From: Dugong dugon
Lineage: Eukaryota; Chordata; Mammalia; Sirenia; Dugongidae
Reading direction: 5' to 3'
Assembly: GCA_030035585.1 (NCBI GenBank)
Contig: CM057471.1
Location: 95,295,819 to 95,359,818 of the forward strand
Length of the DNA: 64,000 bases
The position numbers and the translations under genes were made by a program. How positions within the stretch are numbered: the stretch's first letter is position 1; each line of letters begins with the position of its first letter. Under the pieces are notes generated by a model. It worked only from the letters and a program-made list of their open reading frames with translations. It searched no databases and was not told the origin of the DNA. Shown piece by piece: positions 1-11,182 of the stretch.

Positions 1-1145
1 CAACGCCTCGCATATGAGTACATAAATGTACATAAATTTCCAATAAAGGTATAAACTGCTATGAGACCAACTTTCAAAGTTCAGATTTGGTGTCTGAGAG
101 TTGTGCTTTTTCTCTGAAGATGGTAGGTAGGATTTTTTTTTTTTGCTATTTGAATGGAAAAACCTTTTGTTATTAACTTCTTGGTTTGATTTTTTTTAAA
201 ACTTCTATTTTGTCACAGCCCTGTGGAAGAATTGTGGAAAAAGAAAAACACTAAAAAAAAATTCAAAGGGAAATCTTCTTTGATTTGGAACTCTTCTGGT
301 GGAGCAAGGCTTTCGCATGCCCTTTGGAGGAAATAATTCAAAAATTGGATGTTAATAGAGCTGTGTGTGTTGAGACAGAGGAGAGTGGGTACACTGAGAG
401 AAATGGCTGTGCAGACAGCGATGGACTATTTACCTATAGAAACGTCCTGTTTGTATGTACTCTTCGGCAATTTACTTGGTACTTGAAAGGCAAAATGTTG
501 CCATGGCAACGTTGTAATAAACAAGGCGGAATTGCATACAGATGAATCACGACTTTATATGCAAGACAAAGAAGCAAATGTTCTCCTATTAGGGCTGGCT
601 TTATTAAGCTTAAAAATTATAGCAAACATTTTAATGAGGTTTTCTTATTGTTTCTCATGAAAAAAATGAGGGAAGTGTGTAGGAAGGTAGAAGGACTGAA
701 TTCTACTTATTTCCATTATATTACCACAGTGGGGTACAGGTCTCTGTTGTGTCAGGTTCACCTGTTGTGTCCCAGACTATTTGGCTGGATGGTGGTCGAG
801 CTGGTCTGTTTTCCAGAACTTGTGGTTGATGAGTTTATGTGTGCACACACACATGAATGAACATGGCGAGAAGCCATCTTCTTGACTGAAAGAGAGAGAG
901 AGAAATACACTGACTCATTCCATTCAAGGCCAAGGGTAGGAAAGCTTAGCAGTTATTCTGCCTGAGATAGAAAATTTGAGTGTCTTTGTGATTCTGAAAA
1001 TCTTCTCTTTGAGCTCTAAGGAAGAGAGGTGCCATGTACAGCCCCACCATCATGTGATAACGTACTCTAAGTCATGGGTGTAGGTCATGATTTTAGATCA
1101 CCCCTTGCTCCAATAAGTGGCCCAAGTCTTGGGACTGGGAAATGA
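1..1145. other. Unrecognised non-coding stretch
   Basis: No repeat family or exon is recognised here. The open frames at 285-545 and 648-860 on the plus strand are short and lack recognisable domains. The block is AT-rich and holds one perfect 14-bp palindrome (497-510), listed separately. Confidence 0.5.
497..510. promoter_or_regulatory. Candidate RFX X-box, perfect palindrome
   Basis: The 14 bases GTTGCCATGGCAAC are self-complementary and match the RFX-family X-box (GTNRCC, 2-base spacer, RGYAAC) on both half sites. The motif lies outside any recognised repeat. Binding is inferred from the motif only, and chance occurrence cannot be excluded. Confidence 0.35.
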
Positions 1146-1164
1146 TTGTGCATAGAGAGTTTTT

Positions 1165-2014
1165 GTTGTTTTTTTAAAATAATATTTTATTGTATTTTTG
1201 GTGAAAGTGTACACAGAAAAACAGGTTCCTATTCAGAAATTTCTACCATATTATTCAGTGACATTGGTTACATTCTTCACAGTTTCAACATTCTCATTAT
1301 TTCCATTCTAGTCATTCTATTCCCATTAACTTCCTTTCACTGCCCTCCAACACGCTCATCCATGTTTTAGAGTAACTGTTGATCATTTGGTTTCATACGG
1401 TAAATTGTTTAAAGGAGCGTAGTACTCGGGAATGACATTGTTTACTTTTTGAGTCGGACTGCTGTTTAGTTAAAAGGTGACTTCAGGGGATAGTTTCCGT
1501 TCAAGATTTAAAGAGTATCTTAGGACAATAGTCTCGGGGATTCCTCCAGTCTCACATGATGAAATAAGTCTGTGCTCTTTGAAGATCTGAAGTTCTGTTT
1601 GACATTTTTCTCCCTTCCTGTAAGGATACATCCACTGTGACCCTGATCAGGACATTTAGTATTGGTAGCCGGGCACCATCTAGTTCTTCTTGTCTCAAGG
1701 TAGAGGAGGCCATGGTTCATGGAGACAATTAGTCCTGTCGACCAGTTCCTTCTCTGATTCTTGGGTTTCCTTCTTTCACTCTTGCTCCCAACAAATACAG
1801 ACCTATAATTGTATCTTAGGTGGCCGGTTGCAAGCTTTTAAGACCCCAGACACTACTCACCAAACTAGGATGTAGACCATAAACTTCATGAACTATATTA
1901 TGCCAGTTGATCAAATTGGCCCGCAAGACTATGACCCTAAGTCTTCAAACCAAGAAAATTAATCCCATAAGGTTATTGGGTATGTCTAATAAGTATCAGC
2001 ATCTGTTGTCCCTA
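1165..2014 (-). mobile_element. L1 3' end, 'type B' tail
   Basis: The copy begins with a T-rich tract (a reversed poly(A)) and continues with the same 3' UTR as the copy at 35386-36271. Shared landmarks include CAGTGACATTG, TAGCCGGGCACCATC and CTTTTAAGACCCC. Reading frames are broken throughout. The assignment to an afrotherian L1 rests on its resemblance to the L1 tail at 45.4-46.3 kb. Confidence 0.65.
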
Positions 2015-2016
2015 TT

Positions 2017-2050
<34 letters not shown>
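2017..2050. repeat. (TG)n(TA)n microsatellite
   Basis: A pure dinucleotide run changes from TG to TA. It separates two fragments of type B L1 tail. Confidence 0.9.
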
Positions 2051-2051
<1 letters not shown>

Positions 2052-2215
2052 TTGGGTTGTTGTTGCAAAATTATATATAACGTAGCATTTACCAAAATCT
2101 ACTTATTTCTTGTGTACAACTTAGTGACATCTGTTACCTTGGTCAAGGTGTGCATAGTTTGCTACATTTGGTGCTACCTTTCCCATCCCCATAAATAAAA
2201 AGTGACTACTTTCTA
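2051..2215 (-). mobile_element. Second L1 type B 3' end fragment
   Basis: The stretch repeats the first part of the type B tail (acaaaatt...cttgtgtacaact...gtgacatctgttac), directly after the microsatellite. It is diverged and short. Confidence 0.45.
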
Positions 2216-2317
2216 GAGAATGAGATCCCCCCACTGTTGTTTTTGATAAGTTGTCACTCCTTGATACAGAGCTGTAAATAGTACTGACAGGTTGCTCACG
2301 GATGTGAGTTTTACCTC

Positions 2318-2460
2318 CGTGATTCTCAAATTTGAGCAAGCATCAGAATCATCTGTTGGACTTGTTAAAACACAGATTGTTGGGCCCCAGGCCCAGAGTT
2401 TAAAAATTTGCATTTCTAACACGTTCCCAGGTGCTGCTGCTGCTGATCTAGGGACCACAC
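2318..2460 (-). mobile_element. MER5A-type hAT MITE
   Basis: The sequence matches the MER5A pattern in reverse: TCTCAAATTTGAGCA..., TTAAAACACAGATTG, GGGCCCCAGGCCCAGAG and a terminal GGGACCACACTT. MER5A is a short non-autonomous Charlie-group (hAT) element of all placental mammals. Confidence 0.75.
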
Positions 2461-2744
2461 TTCACCCAAACCGCTGCCTTACGCAAAATTCTTCTGACAC
2501 AGAGAATGGGTCATTGGTCTTATGGTAACCTTCTCTTTTCCCCTAAGTGGCTAGGCAGTAACTTGGGGCGGTCTTCACTGGAGAAGAAGGCCGAATCTGG
2601 GACTTAATTGTTTGAGGTAGGTTTGAGGAAGAAGAAATTAAGAAACGACCTGTCTTTCGTTAACTCCCAGACAACGCAGGAGGGACTATTTTCTGGATTT
2701 TTCTATAATTTAAGAGTATTAAGAATGGTGATGTAAGAACGTGC

Positions 2745-2905
2745 TACTCAAAGAATTAGTCCTTGCACTAGCAGCAGCAGCATCACGGGGTGCTTATTAG
2801 AAAGGCAGAGCTTCAGACCCTATCCCAGGCCAGCTAACTCAGAAAGAGCATTTAACAAGATCACCAGGTGATAGAAATGCACATGGAGGTTTGAGGAGCA
2901 CTGAT
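2745..2905 (+). mobile_element. MER5A-type hAT MITE
   Basis: A diverged MER5A copy reading CTACTCAAAGAATTAGTCC... through AGCAGCAGCATCAC to GAGGTTTGAGGAGCACTG at its end. It is in opposite orientation to the copy 400 bp upstream. Confidence 0.65.
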
Positions 2906-2914
2906 GTAGTGGAC

Positions 2915-2995
2915 AGACTTGGGGGTTAAGATACCTGAGTTTTAGCCCAAGTTCTGCCTTTGCCCAGCTGTATGGCCCTTACAGGGCCTCAGGGG
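2915..2995 (+). mobile_element. MIR core fragment
   Basis: The run TTTTAGCCCAAGTTCTGCC...CAGCTGTATGGCCCTTACAGGGCCTCA matches the MIR core (tRNA-derived ancient SINE). It is short and diverged. Confidence 0.5.
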
Positions 2996-3439
2996 TCAGA
3001 CTAGGGTGGATTAGTGACTTACAAGTTGCCTACTAGGTTTGGGGTGCTATAATTCTGAACCACAGCCTGCCAGGTCCCTAGGGCCTCTGAGGTCTTCGTG
3101 CTCTCCCCTCGCTGTGTCCCTTGCCCTCTTCTGCCCTCCCCTGAAAGCTGGCATGAACTTCCATGGGAGGACAGTGCTACCATGTATAAGGACATGACCT
3201 CATCCCATGTACCTGAACTCTTTCTGTGAGTCCAGAATATAATCTTTTCATGAATTAAACCATGAACAATCTGGGGAAAGTACACCCAGTTTGAGAGCGA
3301 TGTTTAATAATAAAGCCCTTGTCCGGAGCAGACTCTAGGAAAACAGCTGGGTCGACCTCTTTGCCCTGGCCACCCTCTTGGTAACTCATTCCTCCAACTT
3401 TCTCTATGATTGAAATATTTACCTTTCACACAGACCACC

Positions 3440-3634
3440 AGTTGCCATAGTGTCGATTCTGGCTCATGCAACCCCATGCATGTCAGAGAATTGTGCTCCA
3501 TAGGGTTTTTCAATGACTGGTTATTCAGAAGTAGATCACCAGGCTTTTCTTCCAAGGTGCTGCTGGGTGGACTTGAACTTCCAACCTTTCACTTAGCAGC
3601 TGAGCATGTTAACCGTTTGAACCACCCAGGGACT
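3440..3634 (-). mobile_element. AfroSINE, long form
   Basis: Reading on the plus strand it runs from GTTGCCATAGTGTCGATTC through GTGCTCCATAGGGTTTTTC to CCACCCAGGGACT, a complete reversed long-form AfroSINE including the tRNA-like head. Confidence 0.9.
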
Positions 3635-3659
3635 ACTTTTACACAGAAACACCCACCAA

Positions 3660-4800
3660 ATTAGTAAAACACTCTCTTCAGGGAATTTGAAGCTTTCAGC
3701 CATATGGAAGTACTAAAATCTCATCAATTTTCAGATCTGAAACATGACTTAATATAAAATGGGCAGGGAAGATGTCTTGTGGCTTAAATTAATAAACAGG
3801 GTTTCATATGGGAATGTTTAATGTGCTTGACAAGATAAACTTTGTAAAGTCTTCAGACATGTCAGTGTTCATATAAAATATAGATTTTCTTAAGGCCAGC
3901 TCTGTGGATGATGCCCTTAACCCTCGTTCAGTGCTCACAAAGAATGCATTTAGTATTCCTTAAATAACCCATCACCCTGATTTTTTATCAGTTTAAGCCT
4001 GCTTCCTCCCAAACCTGCCCAAATTAATGAAAAATGTTTTTGACCATGAGATGTTCCTACTTGCGACTTTGATGTTAGAAGTGGTTTTTTTACTTGTTGT
4101 GGAGGGAAAGTTGTGGCCCATTTTTGAGTTGGCCAAGTATCTGCGAAAAGCGATTTGGACAATGAGACCCAACCACCCACGTCCCAGAGCCTCACCTCCC
4201 TCCAAAAACAGATTCCTTCCTGTTCTTTCTTTTGTTCCCTGACAGTTTGGTTTCTACTGTCTTATTTTTCTGGGAAATCTCATGTTCCTACTTCCTTCCT
4301 TGAAGGTTTAAAAATGTCATTGCTCGAAATTTTTTTCTTTGCATCCTTTGCTAGGCAGGGGTAAGGTATATGGGAGCAGGCTCTGGGAGAATTGCCCTCC
4401 TGGAATGGAGGCAGAGCTTTGATGTTTTTTCAGGGACCAAATGCTGCAAAAGTAATGGAGCTGGGTTTTCTATGGGCTGGTTCAGGGTCAGAGGTGAAGG
4501 GAAAACAAATCCTTGATGGAAATCCTTATACCCTGGAGCCCCAATAGGTTGGTCTACAAAGCCATTTGTTGGGATGGGAGTAGGAATTATGAGAAGGAGT
4601 CAGCTCTGCAGCCAGAATCCTTACCACATTGTTTAGATTCTGTCTGGGTAGCAGCTCCTTCTATTCAAACAACATCAGATTCCAACAGTGATTTTGTGTG
4701 TGAGAGGGAAGGGGGATTTTTATTGTTGTTGCTTTCTCTTTTTATGTTGACACTCTGCATCTGTCTTTCTTTTAAAGGAAATGAGGGCAGTCTCACATAA
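3660..4800. other. Unrecognised non-coding stretch
   Basis: No repeat or exon was identified. Short overlapping frames on both strands around 3950-4360 and 4513-4800 show no domain and are treated as chance. Confidence 0.5.
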
Positions 4801-4814
4801 AAGGTTGGAGAGTG

Positions 4815-5085
4815 TGCAAAATTTATTGCAGCATTGTTTGGAATAGCATGACCCTGGAAAGAACCTACACACACCCAAAATGGAATGGCTTAAGTAAATT
4901 ATGGTGCATCCATGATGGGAACTATCAAAGAACCAAAGCAAAGACCATGTGAGGCGTTCTAATAGTTGATATTCTCCGAGATCCAAAGTTAAGGGTAAAA
5001 AGGCAAGGTAGAAACTGTGTCAGGTGAGCATTAGTGGGGAGGAAGAGTATGTGTATGATTACTTGAATATATATGTAAACACACG
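4815..5085 (+). mobile_element. Old L1M fragment
   Basis: The sequence TTTATTGCAGCATTGTTTGG...TTATGGTGCATCCATGATGGGAA...follows the conserved end of L1 ORF2 and the adjoining 3' region. It is diverged and non-coding. Confidence 0.6.
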
Positions 5086-5092
5086 TGTATAG

Positions 5093-5294
5093 TAAACCAG
5101 CTGCTGTGGAGGTGACTCCTACTCATGGTGACCCCAAGTGTGTCAGAGTAGAACTGGCTCCATGGGGTTTTCAATGGCTGATTTTGATTGCCAGGCCTTT
5201 TTACTGAGGCGCCTCTGGCTGGATTCGAACTTCCAACTTCCAACCTTTCCTTAACAGCTGAGCCTCTTAACTGTTTGCACCACCAAGGGACTCC
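5093..5294 (-). mobile_element. AfroSINE, long form
   Basis: A full reversed copy from ACCAGCTGCTGTGGAGGTGA to CCACCAAGGGACTCC. The word TTCCAACTTCCAACC near the tRNA-like part shows a small local duplication (AACTTCC twice). Confidence 0.9.
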
Positions 5295-5479
5295 ATAGGT
5301 ATAGCAGGCATAGAATAGCTCTGGAAGGATACATTATTTACCTCAATGGAAGAGACAGTCTTGGGATAGAGGCCGTATTTCCACCCAATAGCTTTTTTCT
5401 TTTTTGTTTGAAATTTTTATTTTGTATGTTACAGATTTAAATAAACAAACAACCAAATGCGGAGATAAAGCACTCAAAC

Positions 5480-6060
5480 ACATAGAGAAATTGGGGTGCG
5501 GCAGAGTTGCGGGTGCACCCTGGGGGGTTTGAGGAGGCAAGGCAGCCCCAGCTGGCTGTAGTTCCTGATGGCTTTACAGCTGCAGGCAGGGCCCTCTCAC
5601 CACCCAGTTCCTGTCCCTGAAACGGAACACTGTGCACCTTGCTCCCCAGGCGAAGCGGCCTCACCGAGGAGCCAAGCTTCGGGCTAAGTTCTCTGGCCCT
5701 TTGACAGCCAGGTCGTGGCAGCGAGCAAAGTGACTGGGGATTGGGGGGAGGGCGGTGCGGGAAGGGGGAAGGCAAAAGGCCCACAGAGGCCTACTTCTGC
5801 CAAATGTCTTCTTCCGTCCCCGCCCGGTGGCGGCCCTCAAGTCATTCATTTTCAGTTTATGAAAACACTGGGGTGGATTTAGCTTTTCCTTTGGGAAGCA
5901 AAAACCAACACAAAGAGCGTGTGTGTAGATCTTCTTTCAAAACAGTGGGGCATTTGAAACCTGTGCTGCAGCTGCGGGTTCTGTTCCAATCTCCAGCATT
6001 TCGGTTCTGAAAGCGCTTTAAAAGGATGCGGGAGAGCGTTCAGCGCTTTCGGAACTGAAG
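5480..6060. other. GC-richer block without recognised repeats
   Basis: This segment is visibly richer in G, C and CpG than its neighbours, for example GAAGCGGCCTCACCGAGG and CCCCGCCCGGTGGCGGCC. It holds no recognised repeat. A minus-strand frame of 115 codons (5437-5784) crosses it but has low-complexity proline and serine content and no domain. It could be a regulatory element or a diverged exon; neither is shown. Confidence 0.4.
6000..6059 (+). repeat. 18-bp inverted repeat / RNA hairpin
   Basis: The arms TTCGGTTCTGAAAGCGCT (6000-6017) and AGCGCTTTCGGAACTGAA (6042-6059) pair over all 18 positions on a plus-strand RNA, with two wobble pairs (6003:6056 and 6008:6051). They enclose a 24-nt loop. 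As DNA the arms are complementary at 16 of 18 positions. Both mismatches allow G-U pairing only if the plus strand is transcribed. Function is unknown. Confidence 0.7.
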
Positions 6061-6384
6061 GACTTTGAAAAGCCTGTATTTATTCCTCCTTTGCAAAAAA
6101 TCCACTCTTCTAGGGCGGAGCCTCCCAAACTTTTTAAGTCATGGCACACAGAACATGACATTATTTGAAAGTACTTGGGGTGAAACCAGAGGGAATTTCA
6201 GAGTGTCTTTTGGGGGTTGTTAAAAAATTAAATACAGTTTCTTTATGTTATAGAATTATGATAAGGAAAAATGTATAAAGTATTACAGAAGATACTTTAT
6301 TTGTATAAAGCTTCCAAAATAAAATCTATACAAAAATTTAATTGAGAAAATTGAGCTTGCTTTCATGAACAAAATTTTTTCTTT

Positions 6385-6790
6385 TATTTTGGAAACATTT
6401 CAAGCATACACAAAGAAAATAGTATAATGACCAGTAGCCCTTCCACGTATCCATGGTCTAGATTAAACACCAACATTTTGCTTTTCAGATTTCATCTATT
6501 CTGTCTTCCTTTTTTTGCCAGTATCTTTAAAAGCATATTCCAGCCTTCATTTTATTTCATCTGAAAATGCTTCAGGATAAATCTCTAACAGGACCATAAT
6601 ACCATTAACACCCCCTAAAAAATTAAAAATAATTTCTCTATGTTATCTAATACCCAGCCCATGTTCAATTTTCTTCATTTGTCTCAAAAATGTGTTTTTA
6701 CTGTTGGTCTGTTTAAGTCAAGATCAAAACAAAGTTTACATTTGATTGATATGTGTTTTAAGTCTCCTTGAATCTATAACATGAACAAAA
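6385..6790 (-). mobile_element. Old L1M 3' region fragment
   Basis: The stretch TTTCAAGCATACACAAAGAAAATAG... followed by ACCATTAACACCCCCTAAAAA and GATATGTGTTTTAAGTCTCC matches a widespread ancient L1-type 3' region. The exact subfamily is not certain. Confidence 0.5.
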
Positions 6791-6849
6791 CATTTTTTTA
6801 TATGTATACTAAAATTTATTTATTTGTAAATTACATCTGCTTATTTTTT

Positions 6850-7720
6850 CTAAAAACAATTTTATTGAGACATAATTCACATACTGTGGTAGTCTGAAAA
6901 AAAAGATGACCTTCCAAAGACACCAAGTCCTAATTCCCGGAACCTGTAAACGTTACCTTATATAGTAACAGGGTCTTTGCAGATGTGATAAAGTTAGGGA
7001 TCTTGAGACGGGGAGATTATCCTGGATTATCAGGGTGGGCCCTAAATGCAGTCACAAGTATCCTTATGAGAGGGAGGCAGAGGGCGATTTGACATATACA
7101 GGAGAAGGCGATGTGAAGATGGAGCAGAGGGAGATCTGAAGATGCTGGCTTTGAAGACTGCATATGGCCACAAGCCAAGGAATGCTGGCAACAACCAGAA
7201 GCTGAAAGAGGCAAAGAACAAATTCTCCACAGAGCTTCCAGGGGGAGCGCAGTCCTGCCAACACTTTGATTTTGGTCCCGTAACACTAACTTTTGACTTC
7301 TAGCCTTCAGAACTGTGAGAGAATAAATTTCTGTTGTTTTAAGCCACTAAATTTGTGGCAGTTTGTTACAGCAGCCACAGGAAACTAATACATCTATCAT
7401 ACAATTCATCCATTTAAAGTGTACAACTCAGTGGTTTTTAGTATATTCACAGAGTTGTACAACCATCACCACAATTTTAGAATATTTTTATCACTCCAAA
7501 AAGAAACCTTGTACCAATTAGTAGTCATTGCCTATTCACTCCACCCCCAGCCCCAGGCAACTACTAATCCACCTTCTATCTCTACAGTTTGCCTATTTCA
7601 TATAAATGAAATCATTCAGTATGTGGTCTTTTGTGTCTGGCTTTACCTACCATAATGTTTTCGCAGTTCATCCATGTTGTAGCACGTCAGTAATTCATTC
7701 CTTTTTATTGCTGAATAAAA
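6850..7720 (-). mobile_element. L1M 3' UTR split by an LTR
   Basis: The two halves, 6850-6884 (TTTTATTGAGACATAATTCAC) and about 7398-7720 (AGTGTACAACTCAGTGG...GTGGTCTTTTGTGTCTGGC), are contiguous in the L1M 3' UTR. The LTR at 6885-7397 interrupts them. Confidence 0.75.
6885..7397 (+). mobile_element. MLT1-type MaLR LTR
   Basis: The LTR opens with TGTGGTAGTCTGAAAAAAAA and contains GGGGAGATTATCCTGGATTA and the 3' signal GAGAATAAATTTCTGTTG before GAAACTAATACA. The word CATAC at 6880-6884 and 7398-7402 may be the 5-bp target duplication, which would leave a few extra bases beyond the usual ..ATACA end. No internal region is attached. Confidence 0.75.
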
Positions 7721-7739
7721 ACATAACTTTTAATATCCA

Positions 7740-8655
7740 TCTATAAACTTAAAATGTTTCTGAGCAAATCTTGGTCAAGATTTTTAATGGCAATCCTTTC
7801 AAAATGTTGACAGTCACCATCAAAACTTTGTGTAAATCAGCGCTTAAAAATGGTTGAACTATTTTTACAACCATTCTAAAATTTATAACAGTTGAAAATC
7901 TGTTTAAAGAATCTAACAGCTCTTTCTTTGATCTCATTGATGTTGGAATAGTTTTCCAACATGTGAACGGGTTTCAAACCCAATAGAAGTTTTGTATAGC
8001 AAGTGTTTCAAGATAATGATAAAACTCTGTTAGTGCTTGGACACCACTAAGAGGGCACAGAAGCCATAAATGGGCATAAATACCAGACAGATGTAAAGAC
8101 AAAGATTGGGGACTGCACCTGGAGCTGGTGTGCCAGCAGCCTCAGCCCAGCTTTCCCAGACCTGCTACATTCTACACGTGTGCCCTGACTCTTCTCCAGC
8201 AGCTGCGACAGCCCTTGATCATGGGGACAGAGATGTGCTGCTGTAGGCTGCTGAGGTAGACAGTCAAGTTGCAGGTCATCTCCTTGGTCTCTCTCCTTTT
8301 CTCATGGTGGAACAGGAGTCTGGGTGTTCTTGCATCCCTCACTGTGCTCACACCGTCAGACACCACTCTTCTGGGGCTGCCCTGTGAGGAACCCGACACC
8401 AAGTTGTTCTAGGTCAGCAGTGGCCAGCAGCACACTGTGACCCATTCATAGTTCACACTTTGGCACACCCATTATAACACTATGCTCTAGCTTGGCCATT
8501 AGCAATTGGGGCCAGTGTGGGACATGACAAGCCCCTCCTGGTTTTGGAATCTTTTTTAATTTTTATGGACCAGTGACTGCTATGTTTCCCTCTTTCTGAA
8601 CATTAGCATCTAGTGTGGTTACCTGATCCCTGTATTACCATTATATGTTGTGTAT
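7740..8655. other. Unrecognised non-coding stretch
   Basis: No repeat or exon was identified with confidence. Word use near 7750-8000 and around 8410-8480 (GGCACACC-type words) hints at an old DNA transposon, but I cannot place it. Confidence 0.4.
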
Positions 8656-8659
8656 TTCA

Positions 8660-8879
8660 GGACAGTTGGTGGTACAGTGGTTAAGCACTTGGCTGCTAAC
8701 TGAAAGGTCAGCAGTTGGAACCCACTAGCCACTCCGTGGGAGAAAGATGTGGCAGTCTGCTTCTGTAAAGATTATAGTCTCGGAAACCCTATGGGGCAGT
8801 ACTTCTCTGTCCTATAGAGTCGCTGTGAGTCGGAATTGACTCGACAGCAATGGGTTTTTTGTTTTGTTTTGTTTTTGGT
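8660..8879 (+). mobile_element. AfroSINE, intermediate form
   Basis: The copy runs from GGACAGTTGGTGGTACAGTGG (A box) through AAAGGTCAGCAGTTGGAACC (B box) to GACTCGACAGCAATGGG and a T/G tail. It carries the insertion GTGGCAGTCTGCTTCTGTAA between head and tail, as do the copies near 16.8, 19.1 and 37.3 kb. Confidence 0.9.
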
Positions 8880-9112
8880 TGGGTATTTGGGGAGCAGATC
8901 ACTTGTCATATTAGATCACAGAACTTCTGATCAAGAGAAACTGTACCTGAGGATTCCCACCTGCAACCAAGTTCACGTGATGATGTCGCGGACTTAGAGT
9001 TGATGTTATAATGAACAAGATGTTTTTGGGGATCTTGCAAGGAGGTGAGTGTATTTTGCAATTGGCAGGGATGCAAATTGTTGTGGCTAGAGGGTGGAAT
9101 GTCTTTAAAAAT

Positions 9113-9315
9113 AAACCAAAAAACCAGTTGTCTCCTAGTCACGGAGAACCCATATGTGTCAGAGTAGAAATGTGCTCCATAGGGTTTCCAATGGCTGATT
9201 TTTTGGCAGTGGATTGCCAGGCCTTTCTTCTGAGGCACTTCTGGGTAGACTCAAACCTCCAACCTTTGGTTAACAGCTGAGCACATTAACCATTTGCACC
9301 ACCCAGGGACTCCTG
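9113..9315 (-). mobile_element. AfroSINE, long form
   Basis: A reversed copy from AAACCAAAAAACCAGTTG to CACCACCCAGGGACTCCTG. The frames on both strands across it are SINE artefacts. Confidence 0.9.
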
Positions 9316-9389
9316 TCTCCAAAAAAATAGCTTCCATCAATTTCTTCCCTCCCTGTGTGCTCATGCCAGCCCTCCATTAAGAGGAGGAT

Positions 9390-9480
9390 TTGTTTTTACT
9401 GCCCTGAAATTTGGGGTGGCTCCATGGCTGCTTTGTCCAATAGAATACAGCAGAAGTGATGCTCTAAAATTTATGTGGGA
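9390..9480 (+). mobile_element. MLT1-like LTR fragment
   Basis: The words TTTGTCCAATAGAATACAGC and AGAAGTGATGCTCTAAAA resemble the middle of the LTR seen at 49.6-50.1 kb. It is a short remnant. Confidence 0.4.
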
Positions 9481-9496
9481 ATCCAAAGACCTAAAA

Positions 9497-9645
9497 ACAA
9501 AAAACCAAACCCGTTGCCATCGAGTTGATTCTGACTCATAGCGACCCTATAGGACAGAGTAGAACTGCCCCATAGCGTTTCCAAGGAGCAGCTGGTGGAG
9601 TTTGGTTAGCAGCTGTAGCTCTTAACCACTATACCTCCAGGGTTT
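9497..9645 (-). mobile_element. AfroSINE, short form, with target duplication
   Basis: The reversed copy is flanked by perfect 14-bp repeats CCAAAGACCTAAAA at 9483-9496 and 9646-9659. About 20 bp of the tRNA-like head (the usual GATTCGAACTGCCGACC segment) is missing, so the B box is lost. Confidence 0.95.
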
Positions 9646-9659
9646 CCAAAGACCTAAAA

Positions 9660-10525
9660 TATCCAAAACAATCTTGAGAAGTAGGTAGGCTCGCTACTGA
9701 AAGTGGAGTAGACTCCTTGAATCCCCATGTGCTTTGGAACATGTATCTTTAGGTCCATTTTCCAGATGAGGAAACCATTCTCTCAAGTGAAGTAACTTCC
9801 TGTTAAAGCTTTAGAGCAGGAAAATGAGATGACCAAAATCAGTACCCCGGGACTAGCAATGAGACAACGGAAAGAAAGAAGAAATGATGAATGGAGAGGA
9901 TACTTCATACCTGATAACAGCTATTGCATGTTCTGTAGGGAAGTTAGGCCTTGACCATTAAATTTTGTTTTTCTTAAGAAACATTCTTTTGTAATTGTTT
10001 TGTAAGATTTATAGGATTGCTAAGAAATTCGTGTTTGTGGAAGAATTTTGGGCAAATGTTTCTCAAATGTTACTCCGTGATTGATTAATTGCTTCCAAAA
10101 GAGTCTACAGAATAGACTTTTATCTGGAAAATGCCTTTCTCAGCCCCTCACCCAGAAACCAGAACTCATTCCTTTTAGTTGATTACAATCACTTGCCCGC
10201 CTGCTTCCCAGGCACTTTCTTGTCAATGACAGTTCATATATTTTCTTCCCCAGAGACCTTAGGGACACAAATAAACACTTGCCAGCTTGGGCAGTGCTTT
10301 GACCAACGCTGCCAGGAAGTAGGGGAACAGCTGGTCTCCCAGTTGATGAAGGAAGAGTAACAGCAAGCAGATTTAAGTTTCAACAGGGACAACATGGGTT
10401 TGACATAAATGACAACTGTTTAATTCTAGAAGAGTTCCTTCTTTGGGGCCTAAGAAAAGCACTAGACTAGGCAGCTATGTGAGGGATGATTTGAGTGTAT
10501 TTCTCCCTAGAAACAGAGAAGAGCT
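9660..10525. other. Unrecognised non-coding stretch
   Basis: No repeat or exon was recognised in this interval. Confidence 0.5.
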
Positions 10526-10529
10526 TTAT

Positions 10530-10980
10530 AACTTCTTTATTTTTTTATAGTTTATTTTTGGATTATGAAAGTAATACTCACACATTGTTCTGAACTCAGA
10601 AAATAAAGAGCAATACGTAGAAGATAAATATTTCTCATAACCTCACTACCCAATCATAGCCACCTATTAGCGGTTTGATGTAGTTCCTTGCAGTTATTTT
10701 CATATATATATAAGGTGTATGCACAATTTTGCATCTTGATTTCTCTCATTTAGTATTTTCCACATTATTAAATTTCCCTCGAAAGCCCATTTGTAATGGC
10801 TGCATAATAATCTCTCTCAAGAATGTATCATAATTACTATTACCATTTCCTTATTTATGTCAATTTAAGTTGTTTACAACTTCTCAATATTATAAATAAG
10901 AGCTGGGATAAAAAGTTTTGGTTATAAATCTTTGTCTATGTTTCTGATTGCTTCCTTGGAATGAATTCCTCTGTAACTGT
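10530..10980 (-). mobile_element. Old L1M fragment
   Basis: The order of landmarks (AAAGTAATACTCACACATTG, CTCACTACCCAATCATAGCC, TAATGGCTGCATAATAATC, AATGAATTCC) follows a common mammalian L1 3' region in reverse. It is strongly diverged. Confidence 0.5.
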
Positions 10981-10993
10981 TCTTCTCATGGTG

Positions 10994-11155
10994 TGATACC
11001 TTAACCACCTCCACCAGAATCAGATACAAATGCAGACCGGGGGTCCCACCCCAGATTTATTGAATCTGAACCTCTGAGATCAGGGCCTAGGAATCTGCCT
11101 TTTAAAGAAAAGCTCCTGGCATTTTAGGCACACTAAATATTGAGCTCCATAGCTC
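10994..11155 (+). mobile_element. MER5-like MITE fragment
   Basis: CACCAGAATCAGATACAAATG, GGGTCCCACCCCAGA and TTATTGAATCTGAACCTCTGA occur in the order of MER5A. Divergence is high. Confidence 0.5.
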
Positions 11156-11182
11156 TATGGGTAGTACTGGATGATCGACAGG

